Assembly: GCF_001976145.1 (NCBI RefSeq) | Contig: NZ_MOXD01000002.1 | Coordinates: forward strand, 248,001-312,000 | DNA: 64,000 bases | Direction: 5' to 3' | Origin: Serratia oryzae | Lineage (GTDB): Bacteria; Pseudomonadota; Gammaproteobacteria; Enterobacterales; Enterobacteriaceae | Part shown: in pieces, positions 39,914 to 50,327 of the stretch | Layout of the letters: every line of letters starts with the position of its first letter | Numbering within the stretch: the first letter of the stretch is position 1 | Made by a program: the position numbers and the translations under genes | Notes under the pieces: generated by a model | The model's input: the letters and a program-made list of their open reading frames with translations, nothing else | The model's database searches: none | What the model was told of the DNA's origin: nothing

Positions 39914-41950
39914 GTGAACATTCTTAGTTATTTGCAAAAGGTAGGCCGGGCCTTGATGGTTCCGGTCGCCACGTTACCTGCCGCCGCCATCTTGATGGGC
40001 GTCGGGTACTGGATTGATCCTGTGAGTTGGGGCGGAGATAACGCTCTGGCAGCATTGTTTATCAAATCCGGTGCGGCCATCATCGACAACATGGCAGTGC
40101 TGTTCGCCGTGGGTGTGGCCTATGGTATGTCAAAAGACAAAGACGGTGCCGCTGCGCTGACCGGTTTTGTTGGTTTCCTAGTGTTAACTACCCTCTGTTC
40201 GCCGGGTGCGGTGGCCATGATCCAGAAAATCCCGGTCGATCAGGTGCCTGCTGCGTTCGGCAAAATTCAGAACCAGTTCGTCGGTATTCTGGTCGGTATC
40301 ATCTCAGCTGAGGTTTACAACCGTTTCAGCGGCGTTGAGCTGCCGAAGGCGCTGTCGTTCTTCAGTGGCCGTCGCCTGGTGCCGATCCTGATCTCCTTCC
40401 TGATGATTCTGGTGGCTTTCATCATGATGTACATCTGGCCGGTAGTCTTCAGCGGCCTGGTGAACTTTGGTGAGCACATCCAGAAACTGGGTTCCGTTGG
40501 CGCGGGTATCTACGCGTTTTTCAACCGTTTGTTAATTCCGGTGGGCCTGCACCACGCGCTGAACTCCGTATTCTGGTTCGACGTTGCCGGTATCAACGAC
40601 ATCCCTAACTTCCTGGGTGGGCAGCAGTCCATCGAATCTGGTAAGGGCATCGTCGGTATCACCGGGCGTTATCAGGCTGGTTTCTTCCCAATCATGATGT
40701 TCGGCTTGCCGGGGGCGGCACTGGCGATTTATCACTGCGCTCGTCCAGAGAACAAAGCTAAAGTGCTGGGGATTATGCTGGCAGGGGCCTTTGCGGCCTT
40801 CTTTACCGGTATCACCGAGCCGCTGGAGTTCTCCTTCATGTTCGTGGCTCCGGTACTGTACGTGATCCACGCCGTGCTGACCGGTATTTCCGTCTTCATC
40901 GCCGCCAGTATGCAGTGGATTGCCGGTTTTGGCTTCAGTGCCGGTCTGGTGGATATGGTGCTTTCAACGCGTAACCCGTTGGCCACCCAGTGGTATATGC
41001 TGATCCTGCAAGGCCTGGTGTTCTTCGTTATCTACTACGTGGTGTTCCGTTTCATCATCAGCAAATTCAACCTGATGACTCCAGGCCGTGAACTGGCGGT
41101 TGCCGGTGACGAAACCGACGGTTATGACGTGAATGTGAACAGCGACTCAGGTAAAGAAGAAAGCGAAACCACAACGCTGGCTCGTCGCTATATCGGCGCT
41201 ATCGGTGGTTCCGACAACCTGACCGGTATTGATGCCTGTATTACCCGCCTGCGCCTGAACGTGAAGGACTCTGCGTTGGTTAACGATGCCGTTGCCAAAC
41301 GTCTGGGTGCTTCCGGTGTGATCCGTCTGAACAAGCAAAGCGTGCAGGTTATCGTCGGCACCCGTGCCGAACTGATTGCCAGCGCAATGCGTAACATCGT
41401 GGCTGCAGGCCCGGTTGCTGCCACGGCTGCTCCTGCCGCAGTTGCTGCTGCAGAAGTGAAGCCGCAGGCCGTGCCTAATGCACCGAAAGCGTCTTTCCAA
41501 GTGCTGGTGGCACCAGTAACCGGTGACGTCGTCGCGTTGGATCAGGTACCGGACGAAGCCTTTGCCAGCAAGGCGGTGGGTGACGGTGTGGCGATTCGCC
41601 CAACCGACAAGACTGTTGTTGCGCCAGCCGATGGCACCGTGGTGAAAATTTTCAACACCAACCATGCTTTCTGCCTGGAAACGGACAAAGGTGCGGAAAT
41701 TGTGGTGCACATGGGTATCGACACCGTTGCGCTGAATGGCCAGGGCTTTAAACGCCTGGTGGAAGAGGGGGCAGAAGTGAAAGCAGGTCAGCCGATTCTG
41801 GAAATGGATCTGGAATACCTGAATGCCAATGCACGCTCAATGATTAGCCCGGTTGTGGTCAGTAATGCCGATGATTATGCAGGTCTGACGGCGTTGGCAA
41901 CCGGCCACGTGGTGGCTGGCCAGACCAAGCTGTTCGAGATTCAAAAGTAA
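39914..41950 (+). CDS. nagE: N-acetylglucosamine PTS permease NagE (IICBA)
   Basis: A 678-residue sugar phosphotransferase. The IIC membrane domain (1 to about 370, ten or so helices) carries GlcNAc. The IIB domain (about 415-490) has the phosphorylated Cys in IDACITRLRL near 440. An Ala/Pro-rich linker follows, then the IIA domain (about 525-678) with the phosphorylated His in VVHMGID near 598. It is longer than the E. coli protein (648), mainly in the linkers. The start is GTG 39914 after AGGGGGAAAAG. It is divergent from nagBACD. Confidence 0.96.
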   Translation: MNILSYLQKVGRALMVPVATLPAAAILMGVGYWIDPVSWGGDNALAALFIKSGAAIIDNMAVLFAVGVAYGMSKDKDGAAALTGFVGFLVLTTLCSPGAVAMIQKIPVDQVPAAFGKIQNQFVGILVGIISAEVYNRFSGVELPKALSFFSGRRLVPILISFLMILVAFIMMYIWPVVFSGLVNFGEHIQKLGSVGAGIYAFFNRLLIPVGLHHALNSVFWFDVAGINDIPNFLGGQQSIESGKGIVGITGRYQAGFFPIMMFGLPGAALAIYHCARPENKAKVLGIMLAGAFAAFFTGITEPLEFSFMFVAPVLYVIHAVLTGISVFIAASMQWIAGFGFSAGLVDMVLSTRNPLATQWYMLILQGLVFFVIYYVVFRFIISKFNLMTPGRELAVAGDETDGYDVNVNSDSGKEESETTTLARRYIGAIGGSDNLTGIDACITRLRLNVKDSALVNDAVAKRLGASGVIRLNKQSVQVIVGTRAELIASAMRNIVAAGPVAATAAPAAVAAAEVKPQAVPNAPKASFQVLVAPVTGDVVALDQVPDEAFASKAVGDGVAIRPTDKTVVAPADGTVVKIFNTNHAFCLETDKGAEIVVHMGIDTVALNGQGFKRLVEEGAEVKAGQPILEMDLEYLNANARSMISPVVVSNADDYAGLTALATGHVVAGQTKLFEIQK

Positions 41951-41998
41951 GCCTGTTTCCCCCGAGTTATTTCGGGGGGTAAACGAGCCGTAACCTTG

Positions 41999-42030
41999 GC
42001 GGGAAAAGAGCGATCTTTTCCCGCTTTTTT
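41999..42030 (+). terminator. nagE terminator
   Basis: GCGGGAAAAG pairs with CTTTTCCCGC and is followed by six T. A second hairpin (CCCCCGA / TCGGGGG) lies just upstream at about 41960-41979. Confidence 0.9.
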
Positions 42031-42139
42031 GTTTTTGTACGGTGCGGCTTATTTTCGTGAAACTAACGGTTGTTTCCGGACGTGGCTTGTTGGAACATAG
42101 GCGGTTATGTGTAGCGCTTTGCATTAGAGGAATAATGAC

Positions 42140-43804
42140 ATGAGTGAGGCAGAAGCCCGCCCAACCAATTTTATCCGCCAGATCATTGATGAAGATCTGG
42201 CATCTGGGAAGCATACGTCAGTACAGACCCGCTTCCCTCCAGAGCCGAACGGCTATCTGCACATCGGCCATGCGAAATCCATCTGCCTGAACTTTGGCAT
42301 TGCGCAGGATTACCAAGGTAAGTGTAACCTGCGTTTTGATGATACCAACCCGGCAAAAGAAGACATCGAATATGTTGATTCGATCAAACACGACGTGGAG
42401 TGGTTGGGGTTCAAGTGGAGTGGCAACGTTCGTTACTCTTCGGATTATTTTGATCAACTGTACCAGTATGCGGTTGAACTGATCGGCAAAGGCTTGGCCT
42501 ATGTCGATGAACTGACGCCTGAGCAGATCCGTGAATATCGCGGCACCCTGACCGCGCCAGGTAAGGACAGCCCTTACCGTAACCGCTCGGTGGAAGAGAA
42601 CCTGGCGTTGTTTGAAAAGATGCGTAACGGCGAGTTTGCCGAGGGCAGCATGTGTCTGCGTGCCAAAATCGACATGGCTTCACCGTTCATCGTGATGCGC
42701 GATCCGGTGATCTACCGTATCAAGTTTGCTGAGCACCATCAGACCGGCAACAAATGGTGCATCTACCCGATGTACGATTTCACCCACTGCATTTCCGATG
42801 CGCTGGAAGGGATCACCCATTCGCTGTGTACGCTGGAGTTCCAGGACAACCGCCGCCTGTATGACTGGGTGTTGGATAACATCACTATTGCTTGCCATCC
42901 ACGCCAGTATGAGTTCTCGCGTCTCAACCTTGAGTACGCCATCATGTCAAAGCGTAAGCTGAGCCTGCTGGTGAGCGAGAAAGTGGTGGAAGGCTGGGAC
43001 GATCCGCGTATGCCGACCGTTTCCGGTCTGCGTCGCCGCGGTTATACCGCAGCCTCTATCCGCGAGTTCTGCCAGCGTATTGGTGTGACCAAACAAGACA
43101 ATAACGTTGAGATGATGGCGTTGGAGTCCTGCATTCGTGACGATCTCAATGAGAATGCCCCACGGGCCATGGCCGTGCTGGATCCGGTGAAAGTCATCAT
43201 TGAAAACATGACGGATGATGTACAGAGGGTCACCATGCCTAATCATCCGAACAAGCCGGAAATGGGCAGCCGCGAAGTGCCATTCAGCCGTGAAGTGTAC
43301 ATCGATCGTGCCGATTTCCGTGAAGAGGCGAACAAGCAGTACAAGCGCCTGGTGCTGGGTAAAGAAGTGCGTCTGCGTAATGCCTATGTGATTAAGGCCG
43401 AGCGCATTGAGAAAGATGCAGCGGGGGAAATCACCACCATCTTCTGTACTTACGATCCTGAGACACTGAGCAAGGATCCGGCCGACGGCCGCAAGGTGAA
43501 GGGCGTGATCCACTGGGTGTCTGTAGCACATGCACTGCCTGCGGAAATCCGCCTGTACGATCGCCTGTTCAGCGTGGCGAACCCGGCAGCGGCAGAAGAC
43601 TTCCTGTCGACCATCAACCCGGAATCGTTGGTGATTAAGCACGGCTTTGTCGAGCCGAGCCTGGCGGCAGCACAGCCAGAGAAAGCCTATCAGTTTGAGC
43701 GTGAAGGCTATTTCTGCGCAGATAACCGCTACTCTTCATCTGAGAAACTGGTGTTTAACCGCACCGTAGGCCTGCGCGATACCTGGGCTAAAACGGGCGA
43801 GTAA
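42140..43804 (+). CDS. glnS: Glutaminyl-tRNA synthetase GlnS
   Basis: A 554-residue class I aminoacyl-tRNA synthetase that charges tRNA-Gln, five of whose contacts are encoded upstream in this window as tRNA genes. HIGH is HIGH in [12 protein letters not shown] and the KMSKS loop is MSKRK. The start is ATG 42140 after AGAGGAATAATG-type spacing. It stands alone between nagE and chiP. Confidence 0.97.
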   Translation: MSEAEARPTNFIRQIIDEDLASGKHTSVQTRFPPEPNGYLHIGHAKSICLNFGIAQDYQGKCNLRFDDTNPAKEDIEYVDSIKHDVEWLGFKWSGNVRYSSDYFDQLYQYAVELIGKGLAYVDELTPEQIREYRGTLTAPGKDSPYRNRSVEENLALFEKMRNGEFAEGSMCLRAKIDMASPFIVMRDPVIYRIKFAEHHQTGNKWCIYPMYDFTHCISDALEGITHSLCTLEFQDNRRLYDWVLDNITIACHPRQYEFSRLNLEYAIMSKRKLSLLVSEKVVEGWDDPRMPTVSGLRRRGYTAASIREFCQRIGVTKQDNNVEMMALESCIRDDLNENAPRAMAVLDPVKVIIENMTDDVQRVTMPNHPNKPEMGSREVPFSREVYIDRADFREEANKQYKRLVLGKEVRLRNAYVIKAERIEKDAAGEITTIFCTYDPETLSKDPADGRKVKGVIHWVSVAHALPAEIRLYDRLFSVANPAAAEDFLSTINPESLVIKHGFVEPSLAAAQPEKAYQFEREGYFCADNRYSSSEKLVFNRTVGLRDTWAKTGE

Positions 43805-43872
43805 ACGCTCATTCACGCTTCGGCGTGGAGCGCAGCTCAGGCTGTAATGCTTGTTAGTTAAGACTAACCAGT

Positions 43873-43894
43873 TCCCTCTCCTTAGGGAGAGGGA
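43873..43894 (+). terminator. Hairpin after glnS
   Basis: TCCCTCTCC pairs with GGAGAGGGA around a 4-nt loop, about 70 bases past glnS. A smaller CACGC-TTCG-GCGTG hairpin lies at 43813-43827. Neither has a strong T-run. Confidence 0.5.
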
Positions 43895-44120
43895 GCGACT
43901 CCTTTGGCAAGGGCGGCGGGATTATGCAGTTTTGCGCTTAACCGATTGGTATTACAGCTCAAGTTGCGCTTTTTTTATTTTTTAACTGATCCGACTTTTC
44001 ATCTCCGACACCTCCTTTTGCAACCTTTCTTTTTTGCCTATAACGTGGCTTTTTTTCTCGTTTCTCTCTGCAAATCATTCCTGTATTGATATTTTGTACT
44101 GCCGAAATAACTTTTTGTTA

Positions 44121-44142
44121 TATATTCGCGATGCGAATTAAT
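44121..44142. promoter_or_regulatory. NagC box 1 upstream of chiP
   Basis: The perfect dyad TTCGC-GAT-GCGAA (44125-44137) with A/T-rich flanks is a strong NagC operator candidate. It is about 390 bp before chiP and 236 bp from box 2, suited to repression by looping. Confidence 0.8.
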
Positions 44143-44310
44143 ATCATTTATAGAGCGCTCTCATTTTTTCTATAAGTAATTGTTTTTTTCAGGCTGAAAC
44201 CTTTCTTGTCTCGAGGGATTTACTGAGATATCGACAATTATTCTGATTTTATTGAATTTTTTATTCAAAAAAGGAAGATTGCTGATTCATGTAACAAAAT
44301 CTCATCGATA

Positions 44311-44358
44311 TGTGCTCTTTGTCATACTTTGACAATTCTCTCTCACTTTTCATTTGAT
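44311..44358 (+). promoter_or_regulatory. chiP promoter with CRP-like site
   Basis: TGTGC-N6-TCATA (44311-44326) is a two-mismatch CRP site. It is followed by a perfect -35 TTGACA (44329-44334), an 18-bp spacer and a -10-like TTTGAT (44353-44358). Transcription would start near 44365, inside NagC box 2, giving a leader of about 158 nt. Confidence 0.6.
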
Positions 44359-44379
44359 AATTCGCGTCGCGAAAAATAG
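44355..44379. promoter_or_regulatory. NagC box 2 over the chiP start site
   Basis: The perfect dyad TTCGC-GTC-GCGAA (44361-44373) overlaps the predicted transcription start of chiP. Occupancy by NagC would block transcription directly. Confidence 0.82.
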
Positions 44380-44503
44380 TCTAGCGATAGCAATAAAGCT
44401 GAATGGAATTTTCTCCTACCAGCAGAATTTTTACCCGATTGGGTTTTTATTAGCGTTCGCGCAGGGCTGTGGTGAATACCGGCGGACGCACTTTTAAAGT
44501 CAA

Positions 44504-44522
44504 GTCAAAGAGGAATTTTCAT
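44504..44522 (+). promoter_or_regulatory. ChiX sRNA target covering the chiP ribosome-binding site
   Basis: GTCAAAGAGGAATTTTCAT contains the Shine-Dalgarno AGAGGAA and is the near-perfect complement of the ChiX segment ATGAAATTCCTCTTTGAC as I recall it from E. coli and Salmonella. There ChiX silences chiP until chitosugars induce a decoy. The chiX gene itself is not in this window. Confidence 0.75.
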
Positions 44523-45968
44523 ATGGGTACGCATGGTGCTCAGCGTAAAACGCTGGTACTCGCTATCGCGGGTGCTTTGTTAGGAACCGGGTTTGCTATG
44601 GCGCCTGAAGCGCAAGCGGCAGGGTTTATCGATGATTCAACGATGACCGGTGGGGTTTATTACTGGCAACGTCAACGCGATCGCAAAGATCTCAACGAAA
44701 CGAAAGAAGAAACCTTACCCGATGGCACGAAAGTGACGGTGAAGAACCCTAACTACAACTCTTATACTACCAACTTGTCGCACGCCACAGCCAACCTGAG
44801 CCTGGATTTTACCTCCGGCTATGCCATGGATATGTTCGGCCTGGATGTTGGGGCCTTCAGCGCCATTGAAATCGCCGAATCCAAAGAAAGTGGTCACCCT
44901 AATGAAATCGCCTTCTCTAGCCGTAACCGTACCTATGATGAAGACTACTCAGGTGATAAAAGCGGCATCAGTCTGTATAAAGCCGCCGGTAAATTCAAAT
45001 ACGGCCCGATGTGGGCTCGTGCGGGTTACATCCAGCCAAGTGGGCAAACGCTGCTTGCACCACACTGGAGCTTTATGCCGGGCACTTACCAAGGGGCTGA
45101 AGCGGGGGCTCACTTTGACTACGGTGATTCCGGTGCTCTGAGCTTCTCCTACATGTGGACTGACAAGTACAAAGCGCCTTGGCACCTGGAGATGGATGAT
45201 TTCCGTCAGAATGACAGAAAAACCAGCGTTTCCTACCTGCACTCGCTGGGCGCTAAATACGACTTCAAAAACGATCTGGTGCTGGAAGCCGCTTTCGGTC
45301 AGGCACAAGGCTACGTGAATCAGTATTTCACCAAGGCTTCCTACAAATTTGATGTGGCGGGCAGCCCGTTGACCACCAGCTATCAGTTCTACGGAGCTGA
45401 AGATCGTATCAGCAACCAGAACGATCCAAACAGCATCTACGACGGCCTGGCATGGTTGCAAGCGTTGACCTTCGGTTATACCACCGGCCAGTTCAACTGG
45501 CGTCTCGAAGGCACCATGGTTAAAGCGGAGGGTAACCAGGGTTATTTCCTGCAGCGTATGACCCCGACTTACGCCTCTTCTAACGGCCGTCTCGATATCT
45601 GGTGGGATAACCGTTCCGACTTCAACGCCAACGGCGAAAAAGCGGTTTACGGCGGCGTGGTGTATGACCTGAGCAAATGGGATCTGGCTGGTATGTCTGT
45701 CGGTGCCTCTTATGTTTATGCCTGGGATGCGAAGCCAAGCTCCAACCCGATTTACGATCAGAGCCAGCGTCTGCGTGAGAGCGCTTACAGCCTGGATGCC
45801 ATGTATACCCTGCAGGACGGCCGTGCTAAAGGCACATCCTTCAAGCTGCACTTCACGCAATACAACAACCATTCCGATCTGCCTAGCTGGAGTGGTGGCT
45901 TCGGTAACGTTTTCCAGGATGAAAAAGACGTTAAGTTCATCGTTATTGCGCCATTCACGATCTTCTAA
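44523..45968 (+). CDS. chiP: Chitoporin ChiP
   Basis: A 481-residue OprD-family outer-membrane porin for chitooligosaccharides, corresponding to E. coli ChiP (YbfM). The signal peptide ends near PEAQAA (about residue 32). The mature part is rich in alternating aromatic beta strands and ends in Phe (IVIAPFTIF). The start at 44523 is preceded by AGAGGAA. Expression is likely controlled by NagC, CRP and ChiX. The neighbours nagE and chb fit uptake and breakdown of chitin. Confidence 0.94.
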   Translation: MGTHGAQRKTLVLAIAGALLGTGFAMAPEAQAAGFIDDSTMTGGVYYWQRQRDRKDLNETKEETLPDGTKVTVKNPNYNSYTTNLSHATANLSLDFTSGYAMDMFGLDVGAFSAIEIAESKESGHPNEIAFSSRNRTYDEDYSGDKSGISLYKAAGKFKYGPMWARAGYIQPSGQTLLAPHWSFMPGTYQGAEAGAHFDYGDSGALSFSYMWTDKYKAPWHLEMDDFRQNDRKTSVSYLHSLGAKYDFKNDLVLEAAFGQAQGYVNQYFTKASYKFDVAGSPLTTSYQFYGAEDRISNQNDPNSIYDGLAWLQALTFGYTTGQFNWRLEGTMVKAEGNQGYFLQRMTPTYASSNGRLDIWWDNRSDFNANGEKAVYGGVVYDLSKWDLAGMSVGASYVYAWDAKPSSNPIYDQSQRLRESAYSLDAMYTLQDGRAKGTSFKLHFTQYNNHSDLPSWSGGFGNVFQDEKDVKFIVIAPFTIF

Positions 45969-45971
45969 TGC

Positions 45972-46000
45972 TTTCCCCGGCGGCAATGCTGCCGGGGAAA
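45972..46000 (+). other. Strong hairpin between chiP and chb
   Basis: A perfect 10-bp stem (TTTCCCCGGC / GCCGGGGAAA) begins four bases after the chiP stop. No T-run follows, so it may protect the chiP mRNA 3' end or give partial termination before chb. Confidence 0.65.
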
Positions 46001-46160
46001 TAACGCTTTAACGCGAGTCTCATTATTGGCTGCTGTGGCCTGATCCAGCGCCCATTGTTACTCGTCGTAGCCAGAGCAGAAATGCTTTCAGACGGCGCGC
46101 AGCGGCAAACTCTGCATAGAGATTCGCGATAATAATGACTGATAACCGAAGAGGTTGAAG

Positions 46161-48824
46161 ATGAACAAGTTCAAGATGAGTGCTCTTGCAGCCCTGACCG
46201 CTACCGTCGGGCTATTTGGTAGTGTGGGCTCAGCTATGGCTAACCAGCAGGTGGTTGATCAACTTAGCCAGTTAAAAGTGAATTTGAAGATGCAGGACAA
46301 TCGTGCTGCGGATAATGGCGTCGATTGCGCCAAGTTGGGGGCTGATTGGGCATCATGTAATAAGGTGTTGATTACCCTGACCAACGCAGGGCAGGAAATC
46401 AAGGATAAAGACTGGGCGATTTATTTCCACAGCCCACGCCAGACGCTGAAAGTGGATAATGAGCAGTTCAAGATTACCCATATCACCGGCGATCTGTACA
46501 AGCTGGAACCTACCGATAAATTTAACAGCTTCCCGGCTAATCAGGCGGTTGAAATTCCGATTATTGCTGAATACTGGCAAGTGTTCCGCACTGACTTCCT
46601 GCCGCGCTGGTATGCCACTTCTGGCGATGCCAAGCCGAAGATTCTGGCGAATACCGATACCGAAGATGTGCACCAGTTTGTTGCGCCATTTACCGGTGAC
46701 CAGTGGAAACGCACCAAGGATGACCATAATATTCTGATGGTGCCTGAAAGCCGTTTCACCAAGAACCAGGATCTGAAAGTGCTGCCAGCGGCGGCATTGC
46801 GCGGCCAGATCATCCCTACGCCGATGGAGGTTAACGTTCATAAACAGGATGTTGATCTGAGCAAAGGCGTGGCGCTGGATCTGAGCGCTTTGACCAAACC
46901 GGTGGCTGATGCGGCAACCCAGCGTTTTGAACTGTTGGGTGTGGCAAACCATGCTGGCGGTTATCCGATCAAAACCGATATTCAGCCGGGGGCATTTAAA
47001 GGCGATCTGGCCGTTTCTGGCGCTTACCAACTGAAGATTGGTGAGAAAGGGGCGGTGGTTACCGGTTTCGATCAGGCAGGGGTGTTCTATGGCCTGCAAT
47101 CTATCCTGTCGCTGATCCCGTCTGATGGCAGCAAGAAGATCGCCACATTGGATGCCAAAGATGCACCGCGCTTCCAGTACCGCGGCATCTTCTTGGATGT
47201 GGCGCGTAACTTCCACCATAAAGATGCGGTGCTGCGCCTGCTGGATCAGATGGCGGCCTATAAGCTGAACAAATTCCACTTCCACCTGACGGACGATGAA
47301 GGCTGGCGTATCGAGATCCCAGGCTTACCGGAACTGACCGCGGTGGGGGGGCAGCGCTGCCACGATCTGAGTGAAACCACCTGTCTGCTGCCGCAATACG
47401 GTTCAGGCCCAGAGCCGCACGGTGGGTTCTTCTCCCGTCAGGATTATATCGACATCGTTAAATATGCTCAGGCACGCCAGATTGAAGTGATCCCTGAGAT
47501 CGACATGCCTGCGCACGCCCGTGCAGCGATTGTTTCCATGGAAGCGCGCTACAAGAAACTGCTGGCTGAAGGCAAAGAGAAAGAGGCGAATGAGTTCCGT
47601 CTGGTGGATCCGACCGATACCTCTAATACCACCTCGGTGCAGTATTTTAACCGCCAAAGCTATCTGAACCCGTGTCTGGATTCATCCAAGAACTTTGTAG
47701 ATAAGGTGATTGGCGAAGTTGCCCAGATGCACAAAGAAGCCGGTCAGCCGCTGCAAACCTGGCATTTTGGTGGCGATGAAGCGAAAAACATCCGCTTAGG
47801 TGCCGGTTATACCGACGTGAAGAAGCCGGAAGCGGGCAAGGGCATTCTTGATCTGAGCAAAGAAGACAAACCATGGGCCAAGTCTCAGGTTTGTCAGGCG
47901 ATCGTTAAAGAAGGCAAAGTGGAAGATATGGAACACTTGCCAAGCTACTTCGGCCTGGAGGTCAGCCAACTGGTGAAAGCGCACGGCATTGACAGAATGC
48001 AGGCGTGGCAGGATGGCCTGAAAGATGCCAAAGACTCAAAAGCCTTCGCCACCAAGAATGTTGCGGTGAACTTCTGGGATACCCTGTACTGGGGCGGTTT
48101 CGACTCGGCTAACGACTGGGCGAACAAAGGCTATGACGTGGTGATCTCTAACCCGGACTATGTCTATATGGACTTCCCGTATGAAGTGACCCCAGACGAG
48201 CATGGTTACTACTGGGGCACGCGTTTCAGCGATGAGCAGAAGATCTTCAGCTTTGCGCCAAACAACCTGCCGCAAAATGCTGAAACTTCGGTTGACCGAG
48301 ATGGCAACCACTTCAGCGCCAAGAGCGACAAACCGTGGCCGGGTGCCTATGGTCTCTCCGCCCAGCTGTGGAGTGAGGTTGTGCGTACCGATCCGCAAAT
48401 GGAATACATGATCTTCCCACGTGCGCTGTCTGTCGCAGAACGTGCCTGGCACCGTGCGAGTTGGGAGCAGGATTATAAAGCGGGTCGTGAGTATAAAGGC
48501 GGCGAAACCCACCAGGTCGATACCAAGACCTTGGAGAAGGATTGGCTGCGTTTTGCCAACCTGATCGGGCAACGTGAACTGGCCAAGCTGGATAAAGGTG
48601 GCGTGAGCTACCGTCTGCCAGTCCCAGGGGCACGCATTGTCGATGGTAAGCTGGAGGCCAATATCGCCCTGCCAGGCCTAGGGATTGAATATTCTACCGA
48701 CGGTGGCAAACAGTGGCAGCGTTACGACGATCGTGCACGCCCGGCCGTAGCGGATGATGTTCAAGTTCGTGCAATCAGCCCAGATGGTAAACGCTTCAGC
48801 CGTGCTGAGCCAGTAAAAGCCTAA
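46161..48824 (+). CDS. chb: Chitobiase (beta-N-acetylhexosaminidase, GH20)
   Basis: An 887-residue periplasmic enzyme releasing GlcNAc from chitobiose and short chitooligosaccharides, closely similar to S. marcescens chitobiase. A signal peptide ends near SAMA (about residue 25-26). A carbohydrate-binding-like N-terminal domain, a GH20b domain, the GH20 barrel (from about 335) and a C-terminal Ig-like domain follow. The catalytic pair is Asp539-Glu540 in [13 protein letters not shown] at 46151-46154 sets the start at ATG 46161. It takes the place of chiQ, which follows chiP in E. coli. Confidence 0.95.
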   Translation: MNKFKMSALAALTATVGLFGSVGSAMANQQVVDQLSQLKVNLKMQDNRAADNGVDCAKLGADWASCNKVLITLTNAGQEIKDKDWAIYFHSPRQTLKVDNEQFKITHITGDLYKLEPTDKFNSFPANQAVEIPIIAEYWQVFRTDFLPRWYATSGDAKPKILANTDTEDVHQFVAPFTGDQWKRTKDDHNILMVPESRFTKNQDLKVLPAAALRGQIIPTPMEVNVHKQDVDLSKGVALDLSALTKPVADAATQRFELLGVANHAGGYPIKTDIQPGAFKGDLAVSGAYQLKIGEKGAVVTGFDQAGVFYGLQSILSLIPSDGSKKIATLDAKDAPRFQYRGIFLDVARNFHHKDAVLRLLDQMAAYKLNKFHFHLTDDEGWRIEIPGLPELTAVGGQRCHDLSETTCLLPQYGSGPEPHGGFFSRQDYIDIVKYAQARQIEVIPEIDMPAHARAAIVSMEARYKKLLAEGKEKEANEFRLVDPTDTSNTTSVQYFNRQSYLNPCLDSSKNFVDKVIGEVAQMHKEAGQPLQTWHFGGDEAKNIRLGAGYTDVKKPEAGKGILDLSKEDKPWAKSQVCQAIVKEGKVEDMEHLPSYFGLEVSQLVKAHGIDRMQAWQDGLKDAKDSKAFATKNVAVNFWDTLYWGGFDSANDWANKGYDVVISNPDYVYMDFPYEVTPDEHGYYWGTRFSDEQKIFSFAPNNLPQNAETSVDRDGNHFSAKSDKPWPGAYGLSAQLWSEVVRTDPQMEYMIFPRALSVAERAWHRASWEQDYKAGREYKGGETHQVDTKTLEKDWLRFANLIGQRELAKLDKGGVSYRLPVPGARIVDGKLEANIALPGLGIEYSTDGGKQWQRYDDRARPAVADDVQVRAISPDGKRFSRAEPVKA

Positions 48825-48833
48825 GCTAAAAAA

Positions 48834-48863
48834 CAGCCCATCTGTGTGTCGGCGGATGGGCTG
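48834..48863 (+). terminator. Hairpin after chb
   Basis: CAGCCCATC pairs with GATGGGCTG with a 12-nt loop just after the chb stop. A second and better terminator follows. Confidence 0.6.
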
Positions 48864-48919
48864 TAAATGTGTCCTGTGTCTGAAAGAAGTGTTGCTAGTG
48901 AGTTATATTTAGCCGTTGT

Positions 48920-48948
48920 TTTTCCCCGGCAGGTCCGGGGATTTTTTT
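48920..48948 (+). terminator. Rho-independent terminator downstream of chb
   Basis: CCCCGG pairs with CCGGGG around CAGGT and is followed by ATTTTTTT. Confidence 0.85.
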
Positions 48949-48966
48949 GCTCGTAAATTACGGGTA

Positions 48967-48997
48967 TAAAAAAACCGCCTTTGCGCGGGCGGTTTCT
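48967..48997 (-). terminator. fur terminator
   Basis: On the minus strand ACCGCC pairs with GGCGGT around a GC-rich loop, followed by TTTTTTTAT, 20 bases after the fur stop. Confidence 0.87.
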
Positions 48998-49016
48998 CCA
49001 TTCAGATCGGCCAGAG

Positions 49017-49463
49017 TTATCTTTTGTCGTGCAGCGTATCGTTCTCGCGGCAGTCACCCACGTCACAATGGCCATACAGATACAGGCTGTGATTGGTGAG
49101 TTTGATGCCGTGCTGCTTGGCGATATCGCGCTGGCGTGCTTCGATAGATTCATCGCTGAATTCGATCACTTTGCCGCAATCCAGGCAAATCAGGTGATCG
49201 TGGTGATGCTGTTGGGTGAGTTCGAACACGGATTTCCCGCCTTCAAAATTGTGACGTGTCACAATGCCCGCATCATCAAATTGGTTCAGCACGCGGTAAA
49301 CCGTTGCCAAGCCGATTTCTTCACCCATATCTATCAGTTTTTTGTACAGATCTTCCGCACTGACGTGATGGCATGCCGGATCTTGCAAGACCTCCAGGAT
49401 TTTGAGTCGCGGAAGCGTGACTTTTAAGCCAGCCTTCTTCAATGCGTTATTGTTGTCAGTCAT
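49017..49463 (-). CDS. fur: Ferric uptake regulator Fur
   Basis: A 148-residue metalloregulator that represses iron-uptake genes when bound to Fe2+. The winged helix lies at about 10-80 (PRLKILEVLQD; IGLATVYRVLNQFDDAGIV). The metal-binding HHHDHLICLDCG and the second Cys pair (CDVGDC) are present. It lies downstream of fldA as in E. coli. Confidence 0.97.
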   Translation of the reverse strand: MTDNNNALKKAGLKVTLPRLKILEVLQDPACHHVSAEDLYKKLIDMGEEIGLATVYRVLNQFDDAGIVTRHNFEGGKSVFELTQQHHHDHLICLDCGKVIEFSDESIEARQRDIAKQHGIKLTNHSLYLYGHCDVGDCRENDTLHDKR

Positions 49464-49542
49464 GCGGATTCAGTCCTGTTACTATGCTAATCAAGTTGAG
49501 GCGTTTTCGCCTATGGCATCGGTCGGCACAAAAAGAGTTAAT
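49456..49542 (-). CDS. Possible uof-like frame upstream of and overlapping fur
   Basis: An open frame of up to 28 codons ends with the TGA inside ATGACTGA, where ATG is the fur start. This is the arrangement of the E. coli leader ORF uof, through which RyhB represses fur. The start codon is unclear: a TTG 12 codons before the stop is possible, and the whole frame would begin with ATT 49542. It is rated as a candidate only. Confidence 0.3.
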   Translation of the reverse strand: MNSFCADRCHRRKRLNLISIVTGLNPHD

Positions 49543-49787
49543 TGCGTCTCATTATAGAACCGCTTGCCCTAAATAGAAACCGTCGGTTGTTAACAAAGGT
49601 ATATCTGCACTGTTGCATAGGGTACATGCAACGTCTTGATGGATGGGATAAACCGATGCCTCAGTCTACCGTGATGGTGCGGGAAGTTACAGACTTGTAG
49701 CTTCTATTGCTCTAATACGTGATGCCAATGGCAGCCCTGCTGCCAATACTATGCGCTTTGCAGGGCTTTGTACAATATCTGGAGGGC
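49464..49787. other. fldA-fur intergenic region with fur promoter
   Basis: Within 324 bp there is a minus-strand -10 TATAAT at 49551-49556 with a weak -35 TTTCTA 17 bases upstream; transcription would start near 49544. A long-loop hairpin (AGCCCTGC / GCAGGGCT, 49733-49767) follows fldA. No other gene is visible beyond the uof-like frame. Confidence 0.5.
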
Positions 49788-50327
49788 TTAGCCGACGATA
49801 TCGGCCAGGCTCAGCTCTTCACTGATTTGTTTGACCCAGGCATCTACGCGGTCATTGGTCAGTTCTGGCTGACGATCTTCGTCAATCGCCAGGCCGACGA
49901 AGTGATTGTCATCTGCCAAACCTTTAGAGGCTTCGAAGTGGTAGCCTTTTGTTGGCCAGTGGCCGACGATCGCGGCACCACGTGGTTCAATGATGTCACG
50001 GATGGTACCCATCGCATCGCAGAAATACTCTGCATAGTCTTCTTGGTCACCACAACCAAACAGAGCGACCAACTTACCGTTGAAGTCAATGTCTTCCAGG
50101 GTTGGGAAAAAATCATCCCAGTCACACTGTGCTTCACCGTAGTACCAGGTTGGGATGCCGAGCAGCAGGATGTCGAAAGCTTCCAGATCTTCTTTGCTGC
50201 TTTTGGCAATGTCGTGAACTTCAGCCACCTCTTTGCCATACTTTTGCTGAAGATTTTTCTGGATCATCTTGGCAATGTTTTCGGTATTGCCAGTATCGCT
50301 GCCAAAGAAAATGCCTACATGAGCCAT
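49788..50327 (-). CDS. fldA: Flavodoxin FldA
   Basis: A 179-residue FMN flavodoxin, a low-potential electron carrier for radical-SAM and other enzymes (LipA and MiaB in this window are such users). The FMN phosphate loop [11 protein letters not shown] and the aromatic FMN contacts ([28 protein letters not shown]) are intact. It is three residues longer than E. coli FldA at the QKNLQQKYG insertion. Confidence 0.96.
   Translation of the reverse strand: MAHVGIFFGSDTGNTENIAKMIQKNLQQKYGKEVAEVHDIAKSSKEDLEAFDILLLGIPTWYYGEAQCDWDDFFPTLEDIDFNGKLVALFGCGDQEDYAEYFCDAMGTIRDIIEPRGAAIVGHWPTKGYHFEASKGLADDNHFVGLAIDEDRQPELTNDRVDAWVKQISEELSLADIVG

Noticed and set aside
44949-45986. 345-codon frame antisense to chiP
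   Set aside because: Opposite a clear porin gene with signal peptide and upstream control sites; no independent support.
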